Assembly (NCBI RefSeq): GCF_010183535.1
Contig: NC_071331.1
Coordinates: forward strand, 24,862,001-24,926,000
Source of the DNA: Caenorhabditis remanei
Taxonomy: Eukaryota > Nematoda > Chromadorea > Rhabditida > Rhabditidae
Direction of reading: 5' to 3'
DNA length: 64,000 bases
The position numbers and the translations under genes are program-made. Shown here piece by piece: positions 1 through 12,668 of the stretch (position 1 is the stretch's first letter; each line of letters starts with the position of its first letter). The notes under the pieces were generated by a model. The model was given only the letters and a program-made list of their open reading frames with translations, was not told the origin of the DNA and did no database searches.

Positions 1-149
1 AGGAGAAGGGATACTATGACGTTATGGTTATTTGGACTTCAAAAAGCAACTGAAGTTACGGTATCTCCGAGGGAATTTTCTAGAAATCCAACAGAAAAGA
101 AATGCGAAATAAGACGAGGAAGAAAACGTTGTTTGCAGATCTTCAGACA

Positions 150-583
150 TACAGTACTGGTCATAAAGAATGCGACTAGAGCAGTTTTTAGTTGAAAAAG
201 GTCAACTTTGTGAATGTGTCACAGCCTCCCTGATTGTATCAAAATATTTTATTGTATAGATAGAGCTTCATTTTTGTAGTTGACGACTTTACGAGTGCAC
301 CCTAAGAAGTTACAGGCAGTGAAATTAAAACGCTTAAAAATCTCTCCTTTTAGCACTGAAAAGGGGCAAAAACTGCGAGAAATTACTTTGACCGCCTGTA
401 ACTTCTTAGGATGTGCTCGTACAAAAAAGTCATCAACTACAAAAATGAAGCTCTATTCGTGATCTATACACTCCATTGACAATCGATATTGTGATACGAT
501 CAGGGAGGCCGTGTCACAGTAACAAAGTTGACATTTTTCAACTAAAAACTGCTCTTGTTGCATTCTTTATGGTCAGTACTGTA
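150..583. mobile_element. MITE, Tc1/mariner-like termini
   Basis: The two ends are inverted repeats: TACAGTACTGGTCATAAAG at the left and its reverse complement ending in CTTTATGGTCAGTACTGTA at the right. Inner parts also mirror each other, for example the segments around 285-310 and 400-440. The TA followed by CAGTAC is what Tc1/mariner-type elements with TA target duplications show. There is no transposase. A relative lies at 5502-5948 and a truncated one ends at 8791. Confidence 0.75.
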
Positions 584-1868
584 CAAAACTCAAAAATACA
601 ACAATTGTTCTTTATCAATTACGAGACTACAGAAATCTCCAATAAATTGGATGCGCTTTTAACACCCCCTGGCAATGGTTTGTGAACCGATAATATGACA
701 ATTTCAGAATAAGAAAAATACGAAGAAGCCCTCAAAAAAAGAAACGCAGATAGAATGACGAGAAGGAACACTTCTTGACCAAAATTAGAGGCAGCAATTT
801 TTTCTCTTTTTTTCGCGGAAACAAGTTTCGAGATATCACGCGATGATGTGTTATTCTTCTAATTAAAAAGTGTCTAACTAGGGAAGGTCATCGAGTGGCG
901 TGACCGATATCATTAGAAAGCTGAAATCATGCTGATTCCAAATATATATTCAGTTTTTGCCCTCGAGGTCTGGTATTCGAGAAAAATGGGGTCTAAGTTG
1001 GGACCGCTGACAAGTACCTAACGAAAAGTAGAAAATATCAGTGGTCTGTAGTTCTCAAGGAAATCAGGACAGCTTGATGTAGAGGTTTCAGATTTTTGAT
1101 GGTTAGTATAGACACATAACTGTATAATTCGCTTGAAACTCAATATTATGCGCTGAAAAATATACCAAAATGTAGATCTCGGCGAGATCTATTTTTCAGC
1201 TCATAAAATTGAGTTTTGAGTGAATTACGGCCCCGCTTATGCAAAATGTATCAAAACCGCTCTATTTCCAGATCTAAACTTGAAGACACTTGAAGACATT
1301 AGAACAGACCTCAATACACCTTTAATATGTCGCCAATCGGGTAAAAGTGTTAAAGATTGGCGAAAATGGCCAAAAAGGTCAGTCTAGCCCAGTTCGCGGT
1401 ACATTAACAAATAGTCATCCGATCCGTATTGAGTCACGAATATAGGTCTCGGTCTACATTTGGTATATTTATCAGCTCATAAAACTCAGTTTGAAGCAAG
1501 ATAGCCGGTGTCAAAATACCAATAACGAACTATTCGACATTTCGCCCCTTCTCTCTTTATTAGATAAAGTAAAATGTCTAAAACTGAAACGGGAAAACGA
1601 ACACACGTCTCTCTCGTATTAAGACATCACATCGGCTAACAAGAAGAAATAGAGGAAGAAAGAGACATAGAGATAGAAGGAAGAAGTCTCAAAAGAAAAA
1701 CAAAACACAAATCGAAAAATAGATTAGGGTCGGGGGGAGTTGGAGCAGGGTGGTCGGTGGTGTTCTTCTTGTTCAAGAGTGTATACGTTTTCTGTTTTTA
1801 CTTCCTGAAGGAATGGACAATAGACGATTTGTGGAGAAAAAACAAATCAAAACGAAATTTCGTGACTA

Positions 1869-1963
1869 TTAGCTCGACACAGTTTTTACAACTGCGCTCC
1901 ATCGACATGCTACAATTTTTTCGGTTCCGATAGAGCGCAGTTGTAAGAAGCGTGCCGTGCTAA
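1869..1963. mobile_element. short MITE of the TTAGCAC family
   Basis: An inverted-repeat element beginning TTAGCTCGACAC and ending with a GTGCTAA terminus, with conserved arms reading ACAACTGCGCTCCA and TAGAGCGCAGTTGT. Further members are at 11699-11838, 18655-18761, 19015-19154 and 19392-19500. The TTA/TAA ends suggest a 3-bp target duplication as in PIF/Harbinger-type MITEs, but the family assignment is inferred. Confidence 0.65.
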
Positions 1964-2594
1964 CGCTGAGCTCAAAAACTTTCCAAAAAAGATGAATTAC
2001 AAGTTTTTCCTTTTTTTTACCGGATGACTAAACATGAATGATCTTTCTTCTTCAAATTTCTATTCATTTCTTCCAAATTTTTCATCATATATGTCCTTAG
2101 AATCATTCATACGTATCATGATGAGCGAATTGTTAGTACATGAATATTTAATTGTGGTCCGAGGGGGGCCAACTTTTCGAGGAATGATGACGAAAGGGGG
2201 AATAGGAATACGATATCCCTTAAAAAGTTATGAGCACTATAAAAGTGGAATACTTAATTGCCCAATTATCTCATACGATACTAGTTATGGGGTTAGAAGG
2301 GGTACTAAAAAAGAAGAAAAATAAAAGAAAAAGCGCACAAAAAAATAAAATATATCAAAACACTGAGTTGACATGGAGGGGGAAGAAAAAAACACAGCTG
2401 ACTCCTCTCAATCTTCTTCCTGAAAAGATTCACACCCACGGGAGTGGATTCGGACCAAAAAACAACAATTGATATTGTGGAAGACAGATGGAGTGGAGAT
2501 GAGGAACAATGGTGAGGCAGACGCGCTCTATTGATAACTTTTGGTGACGTGGTGAATATTAGGTATTTTTGAATCAATGCCCACAGGGGTGCAT

Positions 2595-2715
2595 AACGGA
2601 AGGTCGCGTAAACACGCCCCGTCGCTCAGCGCGTTGGCTGAGTGAGAAAAATTCAAAAAACGCGACGCACACGCAACGCGACTCGGCCGGTAAATTCAAA
2701 ACTTTCCGTTGCGGA
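2595..2715. repeat. dispersed repeat, copy 1
   Basis: The stretch with CGCGACGCACACGCAACGCG followed by the element AAACTTTCCGTTGCGGACCTT recurs nearly unchanged at about 24300-24362, where it lies in an intron of the secreted-protein gene. No coding capacity is seen. Confidence 0.6.
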
Positions 2716-2823
2716 CCTTAGGATCCCTGTGAATGCCAAAATTTCCTTATTTTTTCGAATATCTCGACGTGATGGCTACTTGTGACCCAACAAACAAAAG
2801 TGATCATCTAGGATTTTCATGGA

Positions 2824-4575
2824 AACTTGACTGGCGTGCCTTTAACGCGTTTTTCAGCTATGAGTTATGGGAGAGGTTTTAGCACTTCTCTCGCCTGTTT
2901 TTCAACTATTTCCGGTATTGATCTGGCGCGTTTCTGAGATTAGTCAAAAAGTGAGTTTTTCGTACAGTAGCAGTGCCACATCATCAAAAATCTTAAATTG
3001 GCAAGGCTCGGATAATTGACGCCAAAGTCCAAATTAAATTTTTTTCGAATTTTTTGAATTTTTTTCACAAAAAAATGCTGAGAAATCACCAAAAATGTTC
3101 ACAGTTTCGATGAAAATTTTTTTAATGCGAAAAAAGGTTCCTTTTTTTGAATTGCTTTTTATCTCCCTTCATTTTCTATCTACACAAAATCTGAAACCTG
3201 ATTCAGAATCCTCATAATTTCAGCTTTCTAATCATATAAAATTTGAACATATTGGACATTTGGATACGAGAACACACAGACAGACATATGTAAGAATGGA
3301 AATAGATAGCTAGATAGCAGGAGGCTTCTTAAGAGTCTGTCAGTTTGTCTGTGTGTCCAGATGTCTATATGCCCGGATAGCTAGAGTTATAAGGATTCTA
3401 AACCAAGTTTCAGATTTTGTGTTGGTCAAAATTCAAGCGAGTAATAGCGTTTTTAGTATGAGTGACTCGACTTCCAAACTGAAATCGCTACAACTACTAG
3501 GGGAAACTCAAAATCATGACGGAAATGAAAGAATTATCAGAAACTGAAAAAATTCTTCTTCATTTTCAAAAAAAAGTGTTCAAAATTGTCTTTGCTGGAA
3601 CTTCTCTCCCAGACTTCTCCACCCCACTTTATCCTCATTTGTCTCTCTCAAAAACAACTCGTCAATCATCAGAAAAAGAGAGACAGAGAGCGACACACAC
3701 TGCCCCCTCCCTGTGCCTTTTCTTCCATAATCAACTCTCTCCTCTCTTCTTTTTTCAGAGAAAATAAAAGAAAACACATGAAATATTTATTTTTTTCTCT
3801 TTTTTGGTTTTCTCTAGTATCTCGTCCCGGTTTTGTGATATTTTGAACCAATAGTTTATTCAAAATTGAGCGAAAAATAACTGAAATTGACTTAAAATAG
3901 CTTAAAAGACCCCCACGTTCCATCCATAATCAGAAACGCGCCTAAGGCGCGCCAGATACTACTGAAACTTGCCAGGCATGATTTAAAATAGGCGAAGCTT
4001 TCAAAAAATCTAGTTTTTCAGCTCAAAAGTTCATAAAAACTTTTTGTTTTACATTTTGACACATCTGAGAAACGCGCCAAAGGCACGCCAGATCCACGGG
4101 AAAAAAATCGTTTAAAAAAGCGGAAAATTATCTAGGAACCTTTTTTTGAAAATGCGCTTCGTCGTGAAAGACGCGCTCTACTAATTACATAATTACACAT
4201 GCTTAAAATTAATTTCCAGCACAAGTATTTATATTTCTAAAAAGCTGAGATCATGAGGATTCTGAAACTATTTTCAAAGTTAATCAACGACAAAAACTCA
4301 TCGAGATACATGGCTTAGAATTTTAAGTTGAGAATTAGATGAAATATGTTCCTAAAAACCCTCCATAGCTGAAAAACGCGTCAAAGGCACGCCAATCTGT
4401 TTTTATATTCAAAAAAATGATTAACTCCTGAGTTTATGTCAGAATGAGCAATTTTTCAGAAACGCGCCAAAGGCACGCCAGATCAATACCGGAAATCGTT
4501 GAAAAACAGGCGAGAGAAGTTACATAACCTCTCCCATGACTTATAGCTGAAAAACACGTCAAAGGCGCGCCAGTC
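2824..4575. repeat. inverted-repeat pair with clustered GGCGTGCCTTTGGCGCG motifs
   Basis: The arm at 2824-2940 is repeated in reverse orientation at about 4467-4575 (shared parts include the ACCTCTCCCAT/ATGGGAGAGGT stretch and the CGATTTCCGG/CCGGAAATCG region with substitutions). The motif ACGCGCCAAAGGCACGCCAG or close variants occurs repeatedly in between (about 3937, 4073, 4376, 4462, 4553) and again at 13210 and 13303. No gene is supported; open frames at 3.5-3.9 kb are low-complexity. Confidence 0.6.
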
Positions 4576-4744
4576 AGGTTTCGCCTAATCAGTTGGAAAA
4601 TTTTTGAACGTCCGACCCAGCCCGATGACCGGGCTTCAAAAAATAAAGCAATTTTTTTGAAATTTTTTTCAATTTTTCATCAAAAATATGAACTTTTTTC
4701 TGAATGATAGTCGAAAATTCGACTTTTTTTGTGAAAAAAATTGA

Positions 4745-5501
4745 AATTTGAGTTTTGGCGCCAAAAAGTGCTCAACTCGAAAGTCAGAATGAGCTATTTT
4801 TCAGACTTTGTTGAAATGCCAAAACCTGATTTTTTTTTCTTTTTTTCAGCTGACTTTCAGCAAATGACGCATTTTATCAGAGAATATCAAAAATCAAGGT
4901 CTACAGTACTATTTGTGCACTTTGTGTCCTCCAAATCCAACTTGGAAAATTTTGGGAAAGGACTCTTTTCATCTTGAAAAGCAAAAACAGGAAACTTCAA
5001 AAAATTTCAAAAAAAAAGAGAAAAACACACAAAAGTGACTCTGAAAATTGAGTAGGCAACTTGAGGAGCTTGAAGAAAAAGGAAGAAGCCAGAAAGTGGG
5101 CGGAGCTTAAGAAGGAGAAACATTTGACACCACCCACCCCCAAAAGACGGAATATGAGAACTAATTAGGATATACATAAAACAGGAAGTGAAGAGTTCAA
5201 AAATCAGAAACGTTTTCTGACAAAAAGAGACAAAACTGTAGAGTTATTTCAATGTATCATTCGAAATTCGTCCCATGGGTCTCGTTTATTTTGGAAAACG
5301 ACAAGAGATATCCTTTTTGTTTTCTGGTGAAGAGTAGGGAGGGGAAAACAGAAAAGTGCACAGCAATATTCTTGACTTCTTGTTTATATCTTGGATAGGG
5401 TCTGGTGCACCTATCTAGTGCCGATCTGGGATGGGCGGAACTAAAAATGCCGGAAATTTCGAGAACTCGGTTTTTCAAGTTTATATTAGACAAAAAATCA
5501 A
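4745..5501. other. gene-free stretch
   Basis: AT-rich with purine-rich runs at 4980-5130. Open frames of about 78 codons show no domain, signal peptide or splice structure that I trust. I see nothing else. Confidence 0.5.
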
Positions 5502-5948
5502 TACAGTACCGCTCAAAAGTATGTTAAGTTTTGGTTTTTTTCAGTTGAAAAGGTCCAACTTTGAGAGTGTGTCATGGTTATACTTATTGTCCCATCATGT
5601 AAATTTTTAATGGGTAATACAGATCAAAGGTAGAGCTCCATTTTTGTAGTTGACAACTTTTTTGTACGGACACTCCCTAGAGAGTTACATATCGTCAAAG
5701 TAATTTCTCCATCAAACCGACTCTTTTCAGTGCAATTTTTGAGCTGTCTCTTTAAAATGACCATAACTTGCTAGGGAGTGTCTGTACAAAAAAGTTGTCA
5801 ACTACAAAAATGGAGTTCTACCTTTGTTCTGTATGATCCATTAAAAATCTGCTTGATTGGACAATAAGTATTACCATGACGCAATTTCAAAGTTAGACCT
5901 TTATAACAGAAAAAGGCAAAACTTAATATACCTTTGAGCGGTACTGTA
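5502..5948. mobile_element. MITE, Tc1/mariner-like, intact ends
   Basis: It starts TACAGTACCGCTCAAAAG and ends with the inverse, CTTTTGAGCGGTACTGTA allowing a mismatch (the right end reads CTTTGAGCGGTACTGTA). Second-order arms include GTAGTTGACAACTTTTTTGTAC and its mirror in 5790-5815. TA flanks fit a TA target duplication. It shares its interior with the truncated copy ending at 8791 and the composite one at 15.75 kb. Confidence 0.8.
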
Positions 5949-6027
5949 AGTATAGCATCAAAAACTTAAAATTTAGAAAATTTTGGCGTTGCCGTTGGTT
6001 TTACAGCTATTTTCTTACTAGGGAAGG

Positions 6028-6514
6028 ATCGACATGGAGTTACAGGTCGAAATATATACCAATAGAACGGAAATTTCGCGCTGATTTTAGATTTCAGATT
6101 TCAAATCTATTTCTTGTTTTCGCTGAACAATCTCGGGGGAAAAAGTTATTTTGACTTGTAACAACCTGAGTTTACTTACAGTGAACAAGTAGATTGACAC
6201 AGTTTCAAATGTGACAAAATGGAGAAAACGCGGGAATTAAAAAAAATTGACTGAAATTCAAGCCCCGTTTTCAGGAGCGTTGAATTCAATACTAAATTCT
6301 TTAAATTTTGCAAAACTTTGCTAAAAATTGGTTGTCAACGCGAAAATGAGCCATTTCTTGTGTTTTACGTGTATTTCCTGATATGTAGATTGTATTGTTT
6401 ATGCTGAAACTCAAGATATCGTTTTTCAAAAACAGAATACAGATTTGAAATCTAAAATGAGCGCAAAATTTCCGTTCTGTTGGTATATATTTCAACCTGT
6501 AACTCCATGTCGAC
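6028..6514. repeat. inverted repeat, about 490 bp
   Basis: GTCGACATGGAGTTACAGG-like sequence at 6028-6050 with the following AATATATACCAATAGAACGG returns inverted at about 6470-6514. The frame of 112 codons read across it on the minus strand (6301-6639) is a by-product of the repeat. At 6530-6590 lies a further repeat (GTCCGAGAGGACTACAC) with relatives at about 9850-9905 and 14700-14760. Confidence 0.6.
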
Positions 6515-6639
6515 CGGGGAAAAATTTGAGCGAAAATCTTGTCCGAGAGGACTACACCGCTGGGCGGAAAAACTCTTCCACCTAAGCTCCTTTTTGAGTC
6601 AGGAGAACAATTTTGAAGGATTTGAGACTTACAGCTCAT

Positions 6640-7190
6640 GGATCTAGTACCCTATTGAGAACAGAACAAAAGTGACCAAAATCCAAATATACCCCAAAAA
6701 AAGGAGCACTTTTTTCCTGAAAACCGATAAAAAAGAGATCTCTCTCTTTTCATAGAGTTGCGTCAGTCTCCCGTCAGTCATATCTTTCATGCATTTCGAA
6801 TTAACCCATACATTCTGAGAGAGTGTGTGTATGCCTCTATGCTCCAAATGAAAAAAAGGAAATGAATGAGCGGAAGGAAGGACATGTAATTTTGACACTG
6901 GTTCGTGGCGGAGCCAACAAAACTCATTGAAAGCGAGAAAAAAAGAAATTTTTTTGGAAAGGGCCGCCAAAACTTAATTATAGTCTTGTCTCTTGCAGCT
7001 GGGTTGTTGGTTGTATCACAATCATTTTTTTTAGGAAAGGAATATTCTAAATCTATTTGAGAAAGAGGGGGCAACACGATTATCCGGATGACATACTCAG
7101 ATTATGGGAACATCGAGTAGGAGACATTTGAATTATAGATGACTAGAATTCCACGTATTAGCACAGCACAAGGGAAGGGGTGTACTGGTG
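6640..7190. other. gene-free stretch
   Basis: Two overlapping minus-strand open frames of about 100 codons occur, rich in Phe, Leu and Ser, without splice sites, domain or codon signal that I can defend. I treat the stretch as non-coding. Confidence 0.45.
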
Positions 7191-7192
7191 CA

Positions 7193-7592
7193 AAATTTTA
7201 ATATCAATCGTTAGATCATGTCTATATCTTCATTTTCGTAGTTAACAACTTTTCGATAGCTCCGCCCACTTTTGAGATATGCGCCTTTAAAGATAGGCAC
7301 CTGAGAGGAGAGACGCAGAGCAATTTGTACCGCATGTATCTCCTCAGCGTTCAGCGCTATTAAAAAGTTTTTAACTACAAAAATTATCTACGTGAAATTC
7401 TGCACATTTTCATAGTTGACTACTTTTTGATAGCTCTGCCCACTTTTGAGATATGCGCCTTTAAAGATTGGGTACTGCAATCTATCTGTCTTTAAAAGCT
7501 TATATCTCAAAAGTGGGCGGAGCTATCAAAAAATTCTCAACTGCAAGAATGAAGATCTAGACAAGATCCATCGATTGATATAAAATTTTAAT
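7193..7592. mobile_element. inverted-repeat element (MITE-like)
   Basis: AAAATTTTAATATCAATCG at the left is mirrored by CGATTGATATAAAATTTT at the right. The interior holds several copies, in both directions, of GCTCCGCCCACTTTTGAGAT, so the element is itself built of stacked inverted repeats. The same unit was used to build the composite element at 15.9-16.1 kb. Confidence 0.65.
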
Positions 7593-7599
7593 AACTGTG

Positions 7600-8310
7600 C
7601 TTCAACGTTACAGTAGAGCGCGGTTGTAAGAACAAGAAACTCAAAAACTAGAAATTTAAGAAAAAACTGCGTCTTGCTCTGTTAAAAGTGAGAAATCTGC
7701 TCCGGAAGTGTGCTCTCCGAAACGACTCCAATATATATAAAAAACGAGAAACTCCGTATTCTTCCTCTCTTGACACCTTATATTCATTGAAGCATGCTTC
7801 TGCCACGACGACATTTGAAATCGTGACGCCAACAAAAAGGGGAAACGGAACTAGACACGAAATGAATCGACATTCTTAAAACCAATAAAAAAGGCGAAAG
7901 ATGGGGGGAAATGTCAATGCAGCAGACTATATGACCATTCATATTTACAGGAATTGTTATTTCCAGAAAACTTATTTCCAGCCATTTTCAAAGAAATAAT
8001 ATCTTGAGAACGACTTAAAAGTGCATATCGTCTATGTTCTATTAAGCACACTAAGAATCCAAGAACCACTATGAGAGTATTATCCCAAACAGAGCTGGGC
8101 AAATTGTTTGAGTGATTGTTTGAAACCTGCTATATTTGAAACATGCCTCAACTATAATTAAGTAATGCAACAAATTATGAAACAAAATCGTGTTTCAAGG
8201 CACTTTTTTCAAATCTGCGTTTCTCCTTATTCGTCTTATTCTCAAATTGTCATATACATATCAAGTGAGATTGTGTCTTTTTTCTTATTTAGTTCCAGTG
8301 ACCGTGGAGT
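7600..8310. other. gene-free stretch
   Basis: Contains one half of a TTAGCAC-family MITE around 7610-7640 (TAGAGCGCGGTTGTAAGAA). No gene is supported on either strand. Confidence 0.5.
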
Positions 8311-8424
8311 TTTGGAACATGACCTATACCATTAGAAAGCTGAAATCACGCTGATTCCAAATATATATTCAGTTTTTACCCTCAAAATTTGGTATTTGAG
8401 AAAAATGAGGTCAAAGTTTGAAAA

Positions 8425-8791
8425 AATACTTATTGTCCCATCAAGTAGATTTTTAATGAATTATACATATCAAAAGTAGAGCTTCATTTTTGTAGTTGAC
8501 AACTTTTTTGTACGGACACTCCCTAGCAAGTTACATATCGACAAAGTTATTACTCCCTTAAATCGACCATTTTCAGATTTTTGAGTGGTCGTCTTAAAAT
8601 AACCATAACTCTCTAGGGAGCATCCGTACAAAAAAGTTGTCAACTACAAAAATGAAGCACTACTTTTGATCTGTATGATTCATTAAAAATTTTTATGGTG
8701 TGACATTCAGAATTACTATGGCACACTCTCAAAGTTGGTCATTTTCCACTGAAAACAGCCAAAGTTGATAACCTTTTTGTCCGGTACTGTA
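8425..8791. mobile_element. 5'-truncated Tc1/mariner-like MITE
   Basis: From 8425 on, the sequence follows the element at 5502-5948, starting about 75 bp inside that element, and it ends with the CCGGTACTGTA terminus. The left end is replaced by the dispersed repeat at 8318-8420 that has a copy at 903-1000. Confidence 0.65.
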
Positions 8792-9550
8792 AAGGTAAAG
8801 TATGAGCGAAAGTGGGTATCATCAAAAAGAACACTGTCTCGATTAACAAAATCTGACCGAAAAGTCTCACCAAGACGTGTATGATTCGGAGAGCCAACAA
8901 CTGCACTCGATTTATCACTAGACTCCCGAAAACAACTGTCTCTCTCTCTCTCATTTCTCATTTCTCTTTTCGACCCCGTTTGATACTCTTTCCTGATAAT
9001 TAAACCCATTCGAAAGAGATATCTAGATAGTGTTGAGATTGGAAAGACTCGGGAAGAAGAACAAAAATAAAAAAAGAGAGAGAAAGGGATCTTGATATCG
9101 AATCAACACGGGGGAAACTAAGAAAGAATGTCATGAAATCAGTTGGAAGAAGCCCCGTCATCCCAAAATATCTAAGAATGGAACAAAGAATATGATGACA
9201 CAGTTGAGGAGAAGCTTAATTAACCTCATTTGTCTGAGAAAAGAAAAGTTTTGAAAAAAGAAGAAAAAAACAAAAAAGGATAGTGACGTAGTCATTATTC
9301 TATTTTTAGACACAGACGTCTCAGTTTTTGAGATTTTTGAATTTTTTAATCATAACGACTAGATATCTGAAATTCCATGGGGAATTCTTATATAAAACAG
9401 ACTCCATGTATTGTCTAGTCTAACTCGGATTTTAGGTCTTCCCCGGATTTTGAAAAATTTTGTCAATCCTGGAAAGAGCCGTTTGAGTCGATTCTTAGCA
9501 TAAACATTTAGAATAAAAGTTTCTTAGAATTGTATCGGATTAATGAAAGC
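8792..9550. other. gene-free stretch
   Basis: Purine-rich segments at 9060-9290 and simple CT runs at 8940-8960; no gene supported. Confidence 0.5.
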
Positions 9551-9551
9551 A

Positions 9552-10685
9552 GAATATAGTGGAAAATCTCTTTTTCGTTCTTCTTTTTTCTTCCCCAGAT
9601 TTTCAAAATTCGGGGAAGAAAAAGGTTTTTCGGATTTCTGGTTTTTTCTCGAATTTTAGTCTTTTTTCAGATATGTATACTCCGAGTAAGTAAAACACTC
9701 TTTATTGAATAAAATATCGGGAAAAAATGTCATTAGGGGAGTATGTGACACTAGGTAGGAAAAACAGGTGAAAATTGAAAGTTTAGAGTGATTGGATAAA
9801 GAGTTGGCAAATGATCAGAATTCTCATGATCAGGGGACTTGCCCTGTGATTTTGGTGGAAGAGTTTTTCCGTGCGACCCCCATGTAGTCCTTTCGGACAA
9901 CTCTTTCTAGGATTTCAAAACTTTTCAAAATCCGGGGAAGCCCTAAAACCGGAGTTTGACTAGAAATATGGGGAAGGCAAGAATCCGGAAAAGACTAAAA
10001 TAAAAAAGGAATTTCGGGAAGAAAATCTGAAATCCGAAAAACCTATTTCTTCCCCAAATTTTGAAAATCTGGGGAAGAAAAAAGAAGAACGAAAAAGAGA
10101 TTTTCCACTTTATTCTGTTTTGAATAATTCGATAGTTTTGAAATTTTAAAGAAATTTTAATTATTGACGAAAATGCTAAAAATTGCCGTGTACTCCTCTC
10201 GGACAAGAGTTTTGTTCGACTACTCGTTTCCATAATACTTGCTACATTTATACCGAAGAAAGTCGAATAAACACGAAAATTCGAAAAAGATGGATCATTC
10301 AAACCAGAATATAGTGGAAAATCTCTTTTTCGTTCTTCTTTTTTCTTCCCCAGATTTTCAAAATTAGGGGAAGAAAAAGGTTTTTCGGATTTCCTCCCGA
10401 AATTCTGCTATTTCTCGAATTTTAGTCTTTTTTCAGATTTTAGCCTTCTCCAAATTCTTGTCTTCCCCAGATTTCTAGTCTAACTCGGATTTTAGGTCTT
10501 CCCCGGATTTTGAAAAAATTTTGAAAATCCTGGAAAGAGCCGATTTTTAGCATAAGCGTTTAGAATAAAAGTTTCTTAGAATTGTCTGGAGAAACAGAAT
10601 ATAGTGGAAAATCTCTTTTTCGTTCTTCTTTTTTCTTCCCCAGATTTTCAAAATTCGGGGAAGAAAAAGGATTTTCGGATTTATA
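9552..10685. repeat. cluster of a CTTCCCCAGATTTTC repeat family
   Basis: At least four copies lie here: plus orientation at about 9552-9670, 10305-10490 and 10597-10685, minus orientation at about 9930-10110. Each copy contains GAATATAGTGGAAAATCTC and CTTCCCCAGATTTTCAAAAT. Further fragments lie at 12105-12185 and 16455-16565. The inverted pairs could form long hairpins. No coding region. Confidence 0.7.
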
Positions 10686-11365
10686 GAATTAAAGAACTAT
10701 AGAATTTCTAGGCCATGAGCACTTTTATGAAACAATTTAATTCGAGTCAGTGAGTGTTTATTAGGAGATACAGCAGCACATGACTCTAAATTCATCTTCT
10801 TTTTATTGTCTCCTCCTCCTCTTCCTCCTCTTCGTCAACCAGGAAATTTCTAGAAAGAGGACGGAAGGAAGGGAGAAAGAGTCAATTGAGCCGATAATCG
10901 GTCCCCCCCGTACCCTCAATACCTGAACACATAAAGGAATCAAGAAGTGAGAGTAGAAAAATTGGTGGAAAAAAGAGAAAAAAGAGAAAAAAAAGAAAAA
11001 AACGGAGCGAAAAGTGGAAAACAAAGTGACGTGTTGGGGGGTGTTTAGAGGGTACTTTGTGGAAAAAAAGCAAAGTGGACTCCTCTTGGAGGAGAGAAGG
11101 ATAGGTTCGAATTCCGGATACCAAATTCTGGAGAAAAAATGGAAAAGCGCCCGGAGGCAGTCAACTGAGATTCATTGAAACTTGGAGAGAGAAGTTCACA
11201 CTAGTCGAGAAAAAAAGATATTTTGTGTGTGTTTTGAGGTCCCTGGGGAGGACCATCGTGTCCGGAATATTGTCAAGTTTCTTTTTCTAGAGAATCAATG
11301 TTTGAACGATGTGGTGCGGGACAAACAGCGTGGTGATACGCCAGGATTATTTTTATAAAAACCGG
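10686..11365. other. gene-free, polypurine-rich stretch
   Basis: A long purine-rich tract (10960-11010) and purine-rich flanks give low-complexity Phe-rich open frames on the minus strand. Nothing here is supported as a gene. Confidence 0.5.
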
Positions 11366-12470
11366 GCCTTTGCTTCAAAATTTGCTTCAAAATGAATTTT
11401 ATGAGCTGAAAATTATACGAAAATGTAGATCTCAGCGAGATCTATGTATGACCTACTACGGGACCGGATGGCGAAACTTTAGTGTGTCGTGGCCAGCCTG
11501 GAACGGCTTCTTTGGAAGTTTTCCCCGGCCGGCGGCATATTTAGAGGTCTGTTCTCATATTTACCTATTGTAATCCGAAAAACTCATTCTAGCTCGGCTC
11601 ACAGCACATTAACGAATATCAGGCCTCTACATACCGTAAAATCTGTATTAGAGTGACATGTCGTTCTATTTTTCGAAAAGGTTTTTGTTGTTGTTCTATT
11701 AGCACGGTACGCTTCTTACAACTGCGCTCCACCGAAATCCCCTTTAGAAATGTCTCTTTTTTCTCTGAATCTCTCAATTTCGCAAACTATTTTCTTCGGT
11801 TTCGGTAGAACGCGGTTGAAAGAAGCGTTTCGTGTTAATATTAGAAGCTGCCGTTTTATTTTTCGAACGAAGTTCTAAAAATCAGTCAGGTTCGATTTAT
11901 GTGAATAAAAGTGAAATCAAAAGAAAAAAACTTGAAAAATTGATGAAAAACAACGAAAACACCCAAAAAAAAACCAAGAAACAGTCGAAAATACACAACA
12001 CGGCCGCTTCTGTCTGCGGAGGGTGTCGGTCTATTAAAGGTGTTGCTCTAATACAGTCTTTACGGTATCTGATATAAACTTGAGCAATTTCTCTTTCCAG
12101 AATTTTCAAAAATATTCAAAACCCGGGGAATACCAACAATCCGAGTTAGACTAGAAATCTGGGGAAGACAAGAATCCAGAAACCTTTGTACAGAAACCTC
12201 TCGTTGCCAGTCTGATATTTGTTAATGTGCCGCGGGGGCTCAGCTAGAATGGATTTTTTGAATTACAATAGGAAAATATGAGAACAGACACCTCTAAATA
12301 TGCCGCCGGCCGGGAAAACCTTCCAAAGAAGCCATTCTAGGCTGGCCACGACACATTAACGTTTTGCCATCCGGTCCCGTAGTAGGTCACGGAGATAGAA
12401 CTCGCTGAGATCTACATTTTGGTATATTTTTCTGCTCAAACCATTGAGTTTGAAGCGAGTTATGCGGTTT
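11366..12470. mobile_element. 1.1-kb inverted-repeat element with a nested MITE
   Basis: The left arm (about 11366-11625) returns inverted at about 12205-12470; landmarks are TTCTTTGGAAGTTTTCCC/GGGAAAACCTTCCAAAGAA and CATATTTACCTATTGTAAT with its inverse. The middle holds a complete TTAGCAC-family MITE at 11699-11838, which must have landed later. Low-complexity open frames at 11.8-12.1 kb are not genes. Confidence 0.7.
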
Positions 12471-12528
12471 ACAAGTATAGACAAAAATGTGGCGCTTTCA
12501 CGGAAAAAATTTTCAAAAATTCCGTGAT

Positions 12529-12668
12529 CCACTACGGGCCGGATGGCTATTCGTTAATGTGCCGCGGACCGGGCTAGAATGGGTTTTTTGGCCATTTTTG
12601 CGTTTTTCGGCACTTTTTCCCCGCCCGCGGCACAATAACAAATAGCCATCCGGCCCGTAGTGGGTCGC
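12529..12668. repeat. 140-bp near-perfect hairpin
   Basis: CCACTACGGGCCGGATGGCT at the left pairs with the AGCCATCCGGCCCGTAGTGG arm at the right, with GTTAATGTGCCGCGG and CCGCGGCACAATAAC inside. The same family forms a hairpin at 17915-18050 within rpi-2. Confidence 0.75.

Larger units (their letters stand above)
1..2580. other. gene-free repeat-rich DNA
   Basis: No coding gene is supported here. Short open frames lack splice context and similarity that I recognise. Besides the MITEs listed separately, the stretch holds a dispersed segment at about 903-1000 with a second copy at 8318-8420 (both include a shared attagaaagctgaaatca core), and at about 1120-1510 degenerate copies of the family built around GAGATCTAC and CTCATAAAATTGAGTTT that recurs at 11.4, 12.4, 12.7 and 17.9 kb. 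It could be intergenic or a long intron of an unseen gene. Confidence 0.6.

Noticed and set aside
6301..6639. 112-codon minus-strand frame
   Set aside because: It runs over an inverted repeat and has no domain or splice signals.
9943..10302. 119-codon Phe-rich minus-strand frame
   Set aside because: Produced by the CTTCCCCAGATTTTC repeat family in reverse orientation.
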